Position numbers and translations under genes: made by a program. From JAWSVE01 sp050789445 (GTDB lineage: Bacteria > Pseudomonadota > Gammaproteobacteria > Pseudomonadales > Cellvibrionaceae): DNA of 64,000 nt. Shown piece after piece: positions 53,044 to 62,396 of the stretch (position 1 is its first letter; each line of letters begins with the position of its first letter). Location of the stretch: contig JAILXR010000001.1 of NCBI GenBank assembly GCA_050789445.1, forward strand, positions 62,001-126,000. Reading direction: 5' to 3'. The notes under the pieces were generated by a model. It ran no database searches and had not been told where the DNA came from. It saw only the letters and a list, made by a program, of their open reading frames with translations.

Positions 53044-53577
53044 ATGTCTCGAATAGCAAATAGTCCAATACCAGTGCCTAAAGGTGTAGAAATTGCACTC
53101 AAAGGGCAAGAAGTATCGGCAAAAGGTAAAAACGGAAGCTTGGCTCTGGTTGTTCACAACAATGTTGTCGTGGAGCAGGAAGGCGAAGAGCTAAAATGTT
53201 CTGCGCGTGATGGAGCTAAGCAATCTCGAGCACTAGCTGGTACCATGCGTTCGCTAATTAACAACATGGTTATTGGGGTTTCTGATGGTTTTGAAAAGAA
53301 ACTTCAACTTATTGGTGTTGGTTATCGTGCAAAAGCTGGCGGTAAAACTTTAAATCTCACTTTAGGTTTTTCTCATCCGATTGATTATGAGTTGCCTGAA
53401 GGTGTGACAGCTGAAACTCCGTCGCAAACAGAGATTGTATTTAAAAGTGCCGACAAACAATTACTTGGTCAAGTTGCCGCGGAAGTTCGTGCGTTCAGAC
53501 CACCAGAGCCATACAAGGGTAAAGGTGTTCGTTACGCAGATGAGCATGTACGACGCAAAGAAGCTAAGAAGAAGTAA
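53044..53577 (+). CDS. rplF: 50S ribosomal protein L6
   Basis: The 177-residue L6 (MSRIANSPIPVPKGVEI) has two repeated domains and the C-terminal EPYKGKGVRYADEHVRRKE near the factor-binding site. Confidence 0.98.
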   Translation: MSRIANSPIPVPKGVEIALKGQEVSAKGKNGSLALVVHNNVVVEQEGEELKCSARDGAKQSRALAGTMRSLINNMVIGVSDGFEKKLQLIGVGYRAKAGGKTLNLTLGFSHPIDYELPEGVTAETPSQTEIVFKSADKQLLGQVAAEVRAFRPPEPYKGKGVRYADEHVRRKEAKKK

Positions 53578-53586
53578 GGTAACGAA

Positions 53587-53937
53587 ATGATTGATAAAAA
53601 ACAGTCTCGTCTACGTCGCGCAAGAAGAACAAGAGCTAAGATTCGTGAGCTAGGTGTTTCTCGCTTAACGGTGAATAGAACTCCTCGACATATTTATGCT
53701 CAGATTATCGCTGCTTCAGGTGATACTGTTCTGATTTCAGCTTCGACGGTAGAGAAAGATTTAAGATCAGGTAAAACTGGTAATGCTGATGCAGCAAGCT
53801 CAGTTGGAAAATTGATCGCTGAACGCGCGAAAGCTCAAGGCATTACTGAAGTCGCTTTTGATAGAAGCGGTTTTCGTTATCATGGTCGAGTGAAAGCTTT
53901 AGCTGACGCTGCTCGTGAAGCTGGATTGCAATTCTAA
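53587..53937 (+). CDS. rplR: 50S ribosomal protein L18
   Basis: The 116-residue L18 carries 5S rRNA. The ending FDRSGFRYHGRVKALADAAR is typical. Confidence 0.97.
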   Translation: MIDKKQSRLRRARRTRAKIRELGVSRLTVNRTPRHIYAQIIAASGDTVLISASTVEKDLRSGKTGNADAASSVGKLIAERAKAQGITEVAFDRSGFRYHGRVKALADAAREAGLQF

Positions 53938-53952
53938 AGGCTAAATAGAACT

Positions 53953-54462
53953 ATGGCATTCAATAAGAAAGATGAAAAAAACAGCGAAGGGTTTCAAGAG
54001 AAACTCGTTCAAGTTAACCGAGTAGCAAAAACTGTAAAAGGTGGTCGTATATTTGGTTTTACTGCGCTAACTGTAGTTGGTGATGGTAACGGAAAAGTTG
54101 GCTTTGGTCGTGGTAAGGCTCGCGAAGTGCCTTTGGCTATTCAGAAAGCGATGGAATCAGCTCGTCGAAATATGATTCAAGTTGATTTGAATGGCGATAC
54201 TATCCAATACCCCATTAAAGGTCGTCATGGCGCTTCTAAGATATTTATGAAACCAGCTTCTGCAGGTACGGGTGTTATTGCCGGTGGTGCAATGCGTTCA
54301 GTGTTAGAGATTGCTGGCGTTCAAAACGTTCTGGCAAAATGCTACGGATCGACGAATCCTGTGAATGTTGTAAGAGCTACATTCAACGCATTAAAAAATA
54401 TGGCATCGCCAGAATCTGTTGCTTTGAAAAGAGGCAAATCTGTCGAAGAGATTCTTAACTAG
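53953..54462 (+). CDS. rpsE: 30S ribosomal protein S5
   Basis: The 169-residue S5 has the double-stranded-RNA-binding-like N-terminus (LVQVNRVAKTVKGGRIFGF) and conserved GNGKVGFGRGKAREVP. It is part of the mRNA entry channel. Confidence 0.98.
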   Translation: MAFNKKDEKNSEGFQEKLVQVNRVAKTVKGGRIFGFTALTVVGDGNGKVGFGRGKAREVPLAIQKAMESARRNMIQVDLNGDTIQYPIKGRHGASKIFMKPASAGTGVIAGGAMRSVLEIAGVQNVLAKCYGSTNPVNVVRATFNALKNMASPESVALKRGKSVEEILN

Positions 54463-54490
54463 ATTACTATTAATTAAGAAAGAAAGCGTT

Positions 54491-54676
54491 ATGGCTAAGA
54501 AATCAATATCAGTAACCCAGATCAAAAGTACTGCAGGCCGATTGAAAAATCATAAAGCCTGTGTTGCAGGCTTGGGTTTACGTCGAATCGGTCACACGGT
54601 TGAAGTCGAGGATACACCTTCAGTTCGTGGCATGATCAATACAGTTAACTTTTTGGTTAAGGTTGAGGGCGAGTAA
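54491..54676 (+). CDS. rpmD: 50S ribosomal protein L30
   Basis: The 61-residue L30 has LGLRRIGHTVEVEDTPSVRGM. Its stop directly abuts the rplO ATG, so translation is probably coupled. Confidence 0.97.
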   Translation: MAKKSISVTQIKSTAGRLKNHKACVAGLGLRRIGHTVEVEDTPSVRGMINTVNFLVKVEGE

Positions 54677-55111
54677 ATGAAACTTAATACATTAAGCCCA
54701 TCTCCTGGCCATAAAAAAGATGCCAAGCGTGTAGGGCGAGGTATTGGCAGCGGCATAGGAAAAACCGGTGGTCGTGGACATAAAGGTTTAAAGTCTCGTT
54801 CTGGTGGTAAAGTAAAACCTGGCTTCGAGGGCGGACAAATGCCTTTGCGTAAACGTCTTCCTAAGTTTGGTTTTACTTCTCGTGTTGGTCGTTTTGTCGA
54901 AGAAGTTAGGTTGTCTGAATTGAATTGCTGCCCAGAGGGAGTAATTGATCTTGCAGCACTTAAGAGTGCAGACATTATTAAAGAAAATACATTGAGAGCT
55001 AAAGTTTTTCTCTCAGGTGAGCTAAAGAAAGGCGTTACCCTCAAGGGTATTGCTGTTACTAAAGGCGCTAAAGCAGCTATCGAAGCAGCTGGCGGAAAAA
55101 TAGAAGACTAA
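54677..55111 (+). CDS. rplO: 50S ribosomal protein L15
   Basis: The 144-residue L15 (MKLNTLSPSPGHKKDAKRVG) with Gly/Arg-rich N-terminal extension reaches into the 50S core. Confidence 0.98.
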   Translation: MKLNTLSPSPGHKKDAKRVGRGIGSGIGKTGGRGHKGLKSRSGGKVKPGFEGGQMPLRKRLPKFGFTSRVGRFVEEVRLSELNCCPEGVIDLAALKSADIIKENTLRAKVFLSGELKKGVTLKGIAVTKGAKAAIEAAGGKIED

Positions 55112-55140
55112 TTGCTTAGCGCAATTTTTCAGAGGCTAAC

Positions 55141-56472
55141 ATGGCAAAAACTGGCAATATGGCTGGTGTGAAATCAAAAGGTTTAGGCGAGCTTTGGGCT
55201 CGCCTTCGTTTTGTATTGCTTGCAATTTTTGTATATAGAGTTGGGACTCACATTCCTGTACCAGGAATAGATCCTGATCAGCTTGCTGCCATGTTTAATC
55301 AGCAGCAGGGTACTATTTTAGGTATGTTCAATATGTTTTCAGGTGGAGCATTTGAGCGTATGAGCATTCTTGCTCTTGGGATCATGCCTTACATTTCTGC
55401 TTCTATTATCATGCAGATAATGACTGCCGTAACACCGTCACTTGAGCAGTTGAAAAAAGAAGGTGACGCTGGCCGAAGAAAAATAAATCAATACACTCGT
55501 TATTTCACAGTGTTATTAGCAACTGTCCAAGGTTTTGCAATGTCTATGGCTTTCCAAAGCCAAGCATACAGCCCAGGTATCCCTTTCGTATTTGTAGCAA
55601 CAGTCTCTTTAGTGACTGGCGCCGTTTTTATGATGTGGCTAGGCGAGCAAGTTACCGAAAGAGGTATTGGTAACGGTATTTCTCTGATGATTTTTGCCGG
55701 TATCGTTGCGGGCCTGCCTGCAGCAGTAGGTCAACTTTTTGAAAGTGCTCGTTTAGGCGATATCAATATTTTGTGGGTATTAGGCATAGCTGCTTTAGCT
55801 ATCTTGATTATCTGGTTAGTTGTTTGGGTTGAGCGTGGCCAGCGACGAATAACAGTAAATTATGCAAAAAGACAGCAAGGTCGCCAAGTTTTTGGTGCTC
55901 AAACTAGTCATTTGCCATTGAAGGTTAATATGGCTGGTGTGATACCTGCGATATTTGCGAGCAGTATTTTATTGTTTCCTGCAACGATAACACAGTGGTT
56001 CGGGCAGGGGGGTGAGGGAGCGGTAAGTAATTTGCTACAGGATATATCCTTAGCGATTGGTCCTGGACAACCTTTGTATTTATTACTTTTTACTGGCTTT
56101 ATTATTTTCTTTTGCTTCTTTTATACGGCATTAATGTTTAACCCTAATGAAGTTGCTGATAATTTAAAAAAATCGGGTGCTTATGTTCCAGGAATTAGAC
56201 CTGGAGAACAGACTTCTCGATATATAGATAATGTTTTAACACGATTGACCGTTATAGGCTCTCTATATATTGCAGGAGTATGCTTGCTCCCTCAATTTCT
56301 AGTGACGTATTTAAATATTCCGTTTTATTTAGGCGGGACATCCTTGTTGATTGTTGTTGTTGTAGTGATGGATACATTCTCTCAAGTTCAGTCTCATTTG
56401 ATGTCATCTCAATATGAGTCAATGATGAAGAAAGCGAACCTGAAAGGTTATGGCAGCGGTGTTACTCGTTAG
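55141..56472 (+). CDS. secY: Protein translocase subunit SecY
   Basis: The 443-residue inner-membrane channel has about ten transmembrane segments. The plug and first segments (YRVGTHIPVPGIDPDQL, GGAFERMSILALGIMPYISA) and the C5-loop ERGQRRITVNYAKRQ are intact. It forms SecYEG with the SecE encoded about 26 kb upstream. Confidence 0.98.
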   Translation: MAKTGNMAGVKSKGLGELWARLRFVLLAIFVYRVGTHIPVPGIDPDQLAAMFNQQQGTILGMFNMFSGGAFERMSILALGIMPYISASIIMQIMTAVTPSLEQLKKEGDAGRRKINQYTRYFTVLLATVQGFAMSMAFQSQAYSPGIPFVFVATVSLVTGAVFMMWLGEQVTERGIGNGISLMIFAGIVAGLPAAVGQLFESARLGDINILWVLGIAALAILIIWLVVWVERGQRRITVNYAKRQQGRQVFGAQTSHLPLKVNMAGVIPAIFASSILLFPATITQWFGQGGEGAVSNLLQDISLAIGPGQPLYLLLFTGFIIFFCFFYTALMFNPNEVADNLKKSGAYVPGIRPGEQTSRYIDNVLTRLTVIGSLYIAGVCLLPQFLVTYLNIPFYLGGTSLLIVVVVVMDTFSQVQSHLMSSQYESMMKKANLKGYGSGVTR

Positions 56473-56526
56473 ATTTGATTTAAGTTTATTATCGAGTTTC
56501 GTAGATTTGATTATTGGTGGTAAAAG

Positions 56527-56643
56527 ATGAAAGTTAGAGCTTCTGTAAAAAAAATGTGTCGTAATTGTAAAATGGTTCGCCGTAAAGGTGTTTTACGTGT
56601 GATCTGTAATACTGAGCCGAGACATAAACAGCGTCAGGGTTAA
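56527..56643 (+). CDS. rpmJ: 50S ribosomal protein L36 (zinc-binding form)
   Basis: This 38-residue gene starts MKVRASVKKMCRNCKMVRRK and ends RHKQRQG. Cys11, Cys14, Cys27 and His32 form the zinc site, so it is the zinc-containing type. It lies 54 bases after secY, its usual place, with GGTGG upstream. Confidence 0.95.
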   Translation: MKVRASVKKMCRNCKMVRRKGVLRVICNTEPRHKQRQG

Positions 56644-56767
56644 TTGCAGTCCACTCTTCCCTAATCCCTAGTTGATTTTTAGTCCGAATGTAGCTATCCT
56701 AGCGCGCCTTTTTAGGACGCTGATGAAGCATTTGTCTTTGTTCACTTTCGAATTTATTTAATTGTAA

Positions 56768-56786
56768 TCGATCGAATTAAGATCGA
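56768..56786 (+). promoter_or_regulatory. Hairpin just before rpsM
   Basis: TCGATC-GAATTAA-GATCGA stands immediately before the rpsM Shine-Dalgarno (GGAG). A second small stem TCCTA/TAGGA is at 56697-56717. The 158-base leader is where S4 feedback acts in E. coli; whether this structure is the S4 target is unknown. Confidence 0.4.
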
Positions 56787-56801
56787 GATGGAGATAGTTG
56801 A

Positions 56802-57158
56802 ATGGCCCGTATCGCCGGTGTCAATGTACCCGATAACAAACATGCAGTAATTGCACTTACTTACGTATTCGGTGTTGGTAAAACAACAGCGCAGAAAGTT
56901 TGTCAGGCTGCAGGTGTTAACGAAGCTCACAAAATCTCTGACCTTTCAGAGGCTGATGTAGAAGCTATCCGTACAGAAGTTGCAAAAATCACAGTTGAAG
57001 GTGATCTTCGACGTGAAGTGTCTATGAATATTAAGCGTCTGATGGATCTTGGTTGTTATCGTGGTATCCGTCATCGTCGTGGCTTGCCCCTTCGTGGGCA
57101 GCGTACAAAGACTAATGCGCGCACTCGCAAAGGTCCTCGAAAACCTATTAAAAAGTAG
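56802..57158 (+). CDS. rpsM: 30S ribosomal protein S13
   Basis: The 118-residue S13 (MARIAGVNVPDNKHAVIALT) has the basic tail GLPLRGQRTKTNARTRKG contacting P-site tRNA. It is first gene of the alpha operon. Confidence 0.98.
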   Translation: MARIAGVNVPDNKHAVIALTYVFGVGKTTAQKVCQAAGVNEAHKISDLSEADVEAIRTEVAKITVEGDLRREVSMNIKRLMDLGCYRGIRHRRGLPLRGQRTKTNARTRKGPRKPIKK

Positions 57159-57238
57159 AAATAAATTTTTTGTTTTCAAAACAAAGTCCACTTTATTTTG
57201 AAAGCATTTAGCTTAGTCCTTATTTGGGAAAGAAAAAA

Positions 57239-57631
57239 ATGGCAAAGCCGAGCAAGCAAGCTACTCGTAAAAAAGTTAAAAAGACAGTTGTTGATGGTAT
57301 TGCGCACATACATGCGTCATTCAACAACACAATTGTTACAATTACAGATCGTCAAGGAAATGCACTTAGCTGGGCAACAGCGGGCGGGTCTGGTTTCCGT
57401 GGTTCACGTAAAAGCACTCCTTTTGCTGCGCAAGTGGCGGCTGAAAGAGCGGGTGAAGCTGCTAAAGACTATGGCTTGAAGAATTTAGATGTAGAAGTTA
57501 AAGGGCCTGGTCCAGGTCGCGAGTCTGCAGTAAGAGCTTTGAATAATATCGGCTATAAAGTAACTAATATTGTTGATGTTACTCCAATTCCACATAATGG
57601 CTGTCGTCCGCCGAAAAAACGTCGAGTATAG
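57239..57631 (+). CDS. rpsK: 30S ribosomal protein S11
   Basis: The 130-residue S11 starts at ATG 57239 (MAKPSKQATRKKVKK) after GGGAAAG; the TTG five codons before is not conserved. GSGFRGSRKSTPFAAQ and PIPHNGCRPPKKRRV are typical. Confidence 0.97.
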   Translation: MAKPSKQATRKKVKKTVVDGIAHIHASFNNTIVTITDRQGNALSWATAGGSGFRGSRKSTPFAAQVAAERAGEAAKDYGLKNLDVEVKGPGPGRESAVRALNNIGYKVTNIVDVTPIPHNGCRPPKKRRV

Positions 57632-57646
57632 AGAGGATATCGTAGA

Positions 57647-58267
57647 ATGGCACGATATAGAGGTCCAAGATGTAAATTGTCACGACGTGAAGGAACTGAT
57701 TTGTTCCTTACAAGCGGCGTACGTCCTATTGATTCAAAATGTAAAGTCGAGACTGCTCCTGGGCAGCACGGACAACGCAGAGGCCGTCTTTCAGATTACG
57801 GTGTTCAATTGCGCGAAAAGCAAAAAGTTCGTCGCTTATATGGCGTACTAGAAAAGCAATTCCGCAGCTATTACAAAGAAGCTGCGAGACTTAAAGGCGC
57901 AACAGGTGAGAATCTCTTAAAGCTATTGGAATCTCGATTAGATAATGTTGCTTACAGAATGGGTTTCGGCTCTACAAGAGCTGAAGCAAGGCAACTTGTT
58001 TCTCATAAAGCCCTTTTGGTAAATGGACAGACTGTAAATGTTCCTTCATACCAAGTACAAATGGGTGATGTTGTTTCTTTAAGAGAGAAAGCTAAGAAGC
58101 AGTTACGAATACAAAACTCTTTATCTGTTGCAGGAAATCGCGGTGAGGTTGAATGGGTTGATGTAAATTCTAGTGCCATGGAAGGAACGTTTAAACGCGT
58201 CCCAGATCGCGGTGATTTACCTGCCGAAATTAATGAAAACCTCATTGTTGAGCTTTACTCCAAATAA
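57647..58267 (+). CDS. rpsD: 30S ribosomal protein S4
   Basis: The 206-residue S4 (MARYRGPRCKLSRREGTDLF) has an S4 RNA-binding domain (RLDNVAYRMGFGSTRAEARQ). It starts 16S assembly and in E. coli represses the alpha operon. The N-terminal zinc cysteines of some S4 proteins are absent. Confidence 0.98.
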   Translation: MARYRGPRCKLSRREGTDLFLTSGVRPIDSKCKVETAPGQHGQRRGRLSDYGVQLREKQKVRRLYGVLEKQFRSYYKEAARLKGATGENLLKLLESRLDNVAYRMGFGSTRAEARQLVSHKALLVNGQTVNVPSYQVQMGDVVSLREKAKKQLRIQNSLSVAGNRGEVEWVDVNSSAMEGTFKRVPDRGDLPAEINENLIVELYSK

Positions 58268-58309
58268 TAGTTGATCCTTTACTGAGATTAATCACAAACA
58301 GGTGTGGCT

Positions 58310-59311
58310 ATGCAAAGCGCTGTAAACGAATTTTTAACTCCTCGACATATCGACGTTACTGAAACGAGCCCAACGCGGGCAAAGGTTGTTCTCGAGCCAC
58401 TAGAGCGTGGTTTTGGACATACTCTTGGCAACGCCTTAAGGCGTATTCTCTTATCTTCTATGCCTGGGTGTGCGATCTCCGAAGTAGAAATTGATGGTGT
58501 TCTCCATGACTATGGTGATATCGAAGGTGTTCAAGAAGATGTAATTGAAATTCTTCTTAATCTTAAAGGTGTTGCTGTAGTAATGCATGGCAAAGATCAG
58601 GTAACTCTTCAGTTGTCTAAAAAAGGAGCTGGCGCTGTTACTGCGGCGGATATCCAAGTTGATCACGAAGTAGAAATTAAGAATCCAGAGCATGTTATTG
58701 CAAACATTACAGGTAATGTTGAATTAAATATGTCTTTGACTGTGACACGTGGTCGTGGTTATCAGCCAGCTGATGCACGTCGTACAGAGGATGATGAATC
58801 TCGAGCGATCGGTCGCTTATTACTTGACGCCTCTTACAGCCCAGTTAGACGTTTAGCCTATAGTGTAGAAAGTGCTCGTGTTGAACAAAGAACTGATCTT
58901 GATAAATTAGTTTTAGATTTAGAGACTAATGGCACAATTGACCCCGAAGAAGCGATCCGTCGCGCAGCAACAATTCTGCAGCAACAATTAGCTGTATTTG
59001 TTGATTTAGAGGGCGAGAAAGAAGCTGAACCAGAACAAAAAGAAGAAGCAATTGATCCTGTACTTCTTCGCCCAGTAGATGATCTTGAGCTTACAGTTCG
59101 TTCTGCAAACTGTCTCAAAGCAGAGAATATTTACTACATTGGTGATTTGATTCAACGTACTGAAGTCGAGCTTTTGAAAACGCCTAACTTAGGTAAAAAA
59201 TCACTAACAGAGATTAAAGATATTCTAGCCTCTAGAGGTTTGTCTTTGGGAATGCGTTTAGAGAATTGGCCGCCAGCTAGTTTGAAAAACGATGATAAAT
59301 TAGCTCCATAA
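58310..59311 (+). CDS. rpoA: RNA polymerase alpha subunit
   Basis: The protein has 333 residues from ATG 58310 (MQSAVNEFLTPRHIDV); the GTG two codons upstream is less family-like. The N-terminal dimer domain (GFGHTLGNALRRILLSSMPG) is followed by an acidic linker and a C-terminal domain (LLRPVDDLELTVRSANCLKA, LTEIKDILASRGLSLGM) that binds UP elements and activators. Confidence 0.97.
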   Translation: MQSAVNEFLTPRHIDVTETSPTRAKVVLEPLERGFGHTLGNALRRILLSSMPGCAISEVEIDGVLHDYGDIEGVQEDVIEILLNLKGVAVVMHGKDQVTLQLSKKGAGAVTAADIQVDHEVEIKNPEHVIANITGNVELNMSLTVTRGRGYQPADARRTEDDESRAIGRLLLDASYSPVRRLAYSVESARVEQRTDLDKLVLDLETNGTIDPEEAIRRAATILQQQLAVFVDLEGEKEAEPEQKEEAIDPVLLRPVDDLELTVRSANCLKAENIYYIGDLIQRTEVELLKTPNLGKKSLTEIKDILASRGLSLGMRLENWPPASLKNDDKLAP

Positions 59312-59362
59312 TCGAATTGTTTATTCTGCCGAAAAGGCAAGATTAGAAAAAGGTAAAGAATC

Positions 59363-59764
59363 ATGCGTCATCGTCAAAGTGGACGTCAGTTAAATAGAAA
59401 TAGCTCACATCGTAAAGCCATGTTTCGTAACATGACTACTTCGTTGTTAGAGCATGAGCTGATTAAAACAACATTACCAAAAGCTAAAGAGCTACGCATG
59501 TTTGCGGAACCACTTATTACTTTGGCTAAAAAAGATAGCGTTGCCAATAGGCGACTAGCTTTTTCACGTTTACGTAGTAAGGCAGCAGTAGGTAAGTTGT
59601 TTTCAGATTTGGGCCCTCGTTATGAGAGTCGTCCTGGTGGTTATCTCCGGATTATGAAGTGTGGCTTAAGAACTGGTGATAAAGCTCCAATGGCTTATGT
59701 TGAACTTGTTGATCGTAATCAGAAAGTGGCTGAACCAGGCGTTGAAACGGCATCTGCTGAATAA
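59363..59764 (+). CDS. rplQ: 50S ribosomal protein L17
   Basis: The 133-residue L17 (MRHRQSGRQLNRNSSHRKAM) is the last gene of the alpha operon, followed at 18 bases by a strong terminator. Confidence 0.98.
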   Translation: MRHRQSGRQLNRNSSHRKAMFRNMTTSLLEHELIKTTLPKAKELRMFAEPLITLAKKDSVANRRLAFSRLRSKAAVGKLFSDLGPRYESRPGGYLRIMKCGLRTGDKAPMAYVELVDRNQKVAEPGVETASAE

Positions 59765-59782
59765 ATCTCTATTATTTATATC

Positions 59783-59814
59783 AAAAACACCGGCATTTGC
59801 CGGTGTTTTTTTTT
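59783..59814 (+). terminator. Intrinsic terminator of the ribosomal superoperon
   Basis: A5-CACCGGC-ATTT-GCCGGTG followed by T9 makes a 7-bp GC-rich stem and a long U-run. Confidence 0.93.
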
Positions 59815-59860
59815 GTCGTTTAAAAGTAGAGGGAATATATAGGGCTATGGAGCAAGAAGT

Positions 59861-60259
59861 CTAGACATAAGTTGTTTTTCCTCTGTATACAATTTTCTTC
59901 TTCTTTTGTATGTTTGGTTCTTCTTCTAATTCATTTTCCTGGTTTGCTGTAACGTTAATACCTGCTTCTATTTCTTGGCCACGGTATAGCTTCTTTTTTT
60001 GAGGAGGTAATTTCTCAATGCTTCTAAAATAGATTCCTAGCGAGTTAAGTGAAAGTATTGTTTGCTCCGATAGCTCTTCTTCAAGTTCTAAAAACTTTTC
60101 TTTAATATACTTATTGTTGCTTAATGATGCATATTTAAGCATTGAGGTTATTTCGCTGGTTTTTTTTCGGTAAGAAAATCTTTGTTTATCATTAATTTCA
60201 ATTGCCATTGAAATCTGAGACAGTTTACCTTTAGCTGATTCAGAAAAAAGTACTTTCAT
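59861..60259 (-). CDS. Small protein with two YRG motifs, unknown function
   Basis: The protein has 132 residues from the ATG at 60259 (MKVLFSESAKGKLSQIS), which has GGGGGT before it; a longer start at 60367 adds 36 residues without a ribosome-binding site. It is hydrophilic and mostly helical to about residue 75. It ends with two related basic-aromatic pieces, KKKLYRGQEIEAG and KKKIVYRGKTTYV, separated by an acidic Asn/Glu-rich linker. The YRG pieces recall the short DUF4278 motif, but this is weak. It converges on the rplQ terminator and has its own unidentified promoter. Confidence 0.6.
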   Translation of the reverse strand: MKVLFSESAKGKLSQISMAIEINDKQRFSYRKKTSEITSMLKYASLSNNKYIKEKFLELEEELSEQTILSLNSLGIYFRSIEKLPPQKKKLYRGQEIEAGINVTANQENELEEEPNIQKKKKIVYRGKTTYV

Positions 60260-60501
60260 AATATACCCCCAGTATGAAAAGTTGTTGGCTACCCATAAAG
60301 TTAGTATAGATCTATTTTTGAGAATATATATCAGCCAAGGGGAAGCATTACAAAATTTCACAACCATTTTATCTTTGCCTTGTTTTGGCGCATGATAAAT
60401 TCATCAGGTGACGATGTTTGATCTAAATTGGTGCGCAATGTTTGTGTTGGTGATTTTTCTGACTTGTTGTTAATTGATAATCTTTGAAGCGAAGGATGTT
60501 A

Positions 60502-61488
60502 ATGAAAATTTTATTACTTTGTTACCTTTCTCTATTCAGTGTAATTCCAGTATTTGCTGGGGCGAGTGAGTGCAGTGAAATCATGAGTGACATTAAAAGA
60601 CTTAAATGTTTCGATGAAGAATTTAAACTAGAGAGACGGATCGAAAAAATAAACACATCTCATTCTGGCGTTGTACCGGTAGAAAATACAGCTCTTGCGG
60701 ACCGGCAAAAAGAAGAAAAACAGTTGTTTGAATCAAGTTACGGTATTTTTCCTTATCGGCGATCTTATCTATTGCCATTTACTTTTGTTCAAAATATTAA
60801 TGAGGAGCCTTATCAAGGCTTGATCGATGAAGATTCCGATCAATCATTAAATGATTATGAAATGAAGTTTCAGGTTAGTTTTAAAGTGCCGATCGGTCGG
60901 AGATTCTTGTTTGGAAATGATCAGTTGTATTTTGGTTATACGCAAATGTCGTTATGGCAGGCTTATAACTCTGAACTTTCTTCTCCATTTAGAGAAAATA
61001 ATTATCAACCGGAATTATTGTGGCATATTAATTTGAGCGAACCAGTATTTCATGGTCGGTTAAGTCACGTTGTTCTAGGTTTGAATCATCAAAGTAATGG
61101 CCAATCTGGTGATCTCTCTCGAAGCTGGAATCGGATGACATTTGATACGACTTGGGCCGATGAAGATTGGGTTATTGCTTTAAGACTTTGGTACCGTTTT
61201 AAAGAATCTAAAGAGGATGATGATAATCCTGATATTGAACGCTATCTTGGTTACGGTAATTTAGAAGTAGGATATCGCTGGAAAGATTATCGCTTTACCG
61301 GTACGTTCTTAAATAATTTTAGACGTAAAGATAACCATACCTCAGTTACCTTTAGTGCAAGCAGGAGAATAAGTCGAAAATTAAGAGGATTTATTCAGTA
61401 TTATGATGGTTACGGTGAAACGTTGATTGACTATAATCATCGAACAAGACGCTTTGGTATTGGTGTTGTATTGAGTGATTGGTTTTGA
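60502..61488 (+). CDS. pldA: Outer-membrane phospholipase A (OMPLA)
   Basis: The protein has 328 residues from ATG 60502 (AAGGA 5 bases upstream). A signal peptide (KILLLCYLSLFSVIPVFA) precedes a short N-terminal region with two Cys (ECSEIM, RLKCFDEEF) and a 12-strand barrel. The catalytic motif NHQSNGQSGDLSRSWNR keeps His, Ser two residues on and Asn fourteen on, the His-Ser-Asn triad of PldA. It hydrolyses phospholipids that leak to the outer leaflet. It ends in an aromatic residue (DWF), as barrel proteins do. Confidence 0.93.
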   Translation: MKILLLCYLSLFSVIPVFAGASECSEIMSDIKRLKCFDEEFKLERRIEKINTSHSGVVPVENTALADRQKEEKQLFESSYGIFPYRRSYLLPFTFVQNINEEPYQGLIDEDSDQSLNDYEMKFQVSFKVPIGRRFLFGNDQLYFGYTQMSLWQAYNSELSSPFRENNYQPELLWHINLSEPVFHGRLSHVVLGLNHQSNGQSGDLSRSWNRMTFDTTWADEDWVIALRLWYRFKESKEDDDNPDIERYLGYGNLEVGYRWKDYRFTGTFLNNFRRKDNHTSVTFSASRRISRKLRGFIQYYDGYGETLIDYNHRTRRFGIGVVLSDWF

Positions 61489-61738
61489 AAAAATACTGCA
61501 CAATTTTTTTCAAAAATATTTTAAATAGCGTAATTATTTTCTCGTGCAAAGATAAAGTTTTTGAGTTCAGTCGATCAGGTACTGGAAGTCTCTCCATCTC
61601 TGTTAGCAAAAAAATCAGGCGCATGCATAATAGTTCTAGATCTTCATTTTCTGTGGTGTATTTGTGTTTGCCTTAAAGGCTGTTGCCACACTATTATATG
61701 GCCAATGGTGAAACTAAATTTATTATCTAGGGGATGAC
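61489..61738. other. Gap between pldA and the carbonic anhydrase
   Basis: I see no gene, tRNA or clear terminator in these 250 AT-rich bases; short reading frames lack ribosome-binding sites. Confidence 0.3.
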
Positions 61739-62353
61739 ATGATTACGGCTGAAGAAGCTTTAAGTCGATTAAAAGAAGGCAATGAACGATTTGTTGTAGG
61801 GATTCAGGAGGGAAATTCTCCCGCAGTTGAATCTAGAAAAATGGAATTAATTGCTAATCAGGAGCCGTTTGCCGTTATTCTCGGTTGCTCTGATTCGAGA
61901 GTGCCCGCCGAATTAGTGTTCGATCAAGGTCTTGGTGATCTATTTGTCATTCGAGTCGCGGGAAATATTGTAGCGCCCTCTGGTGTCGGTAGTGTTGAGT
62001 TTGCGGTTGAGCAATTCGGAACCCCGCTTGTTGTTGTTTTGGGGCATTCTCAATGTGGCGCTGTCATCGCAACAGTTGATCAACTTATTCGCCCCTCAGA
62101 GAGCCGCTCTGCCAATCTTCGATCGATAGTAAATCGTATAAGGCCTTCAGTAGAAACTATCCTAGAAGCCACCAATGAACGTGATGTCGATGTGTTGGTC
62201 AGTAAAGCAGTTCATGCGAATATTCGTTCTTCCGTTCATAACTTATGCCATGGTTCTCGTATTATTGAAGAGCTTGTCGATGCTGATAAATTAAAAATTG
62301 TTGGAGCAGAATATTCGTTAGCGACGGGTGTGGTTGATTTCTTTGAGTGTTAA
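61739..62353 (+). CDS. Beta-class carbonic anhydrase
   Basis: The 204-residue enzyme has zinc ligands Cys50 (ILGCSDSRVPAE), His103 and Cys106 (VLGHSQCGAV), with the Asp52-Arg pair of the open or gated site. It interconverts CO2 and bicarbonate. Bicarbonate is the substrate of biotin carboxylases, but no link to the carboxylase 40 kb away is implied. GGGG precedes the ATG. Confidence 0.93.
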   Translation: MITAEEALSRLKEGNERFVVGIQEGNSPAVESRKMELIANQEPFAVILGCSDSRVPAELVFDQGLGDLFVIRVAGNIVAPSGVGSVEFAVEQFGTPLVVVLGHSQCGAVIATVDQLIRPSESRSANLRSIVNRIRPSVETILEATNERDVDVLVSKAVHANIRSSVHNLCHGSRIIEELVDADKLKIVGAEYSLATGVVDFFEC

Positions 62354-62396
62354 TCTCGACCTTTAAGCATTCTTGCGGGTTCTATCACAAGCTGTT

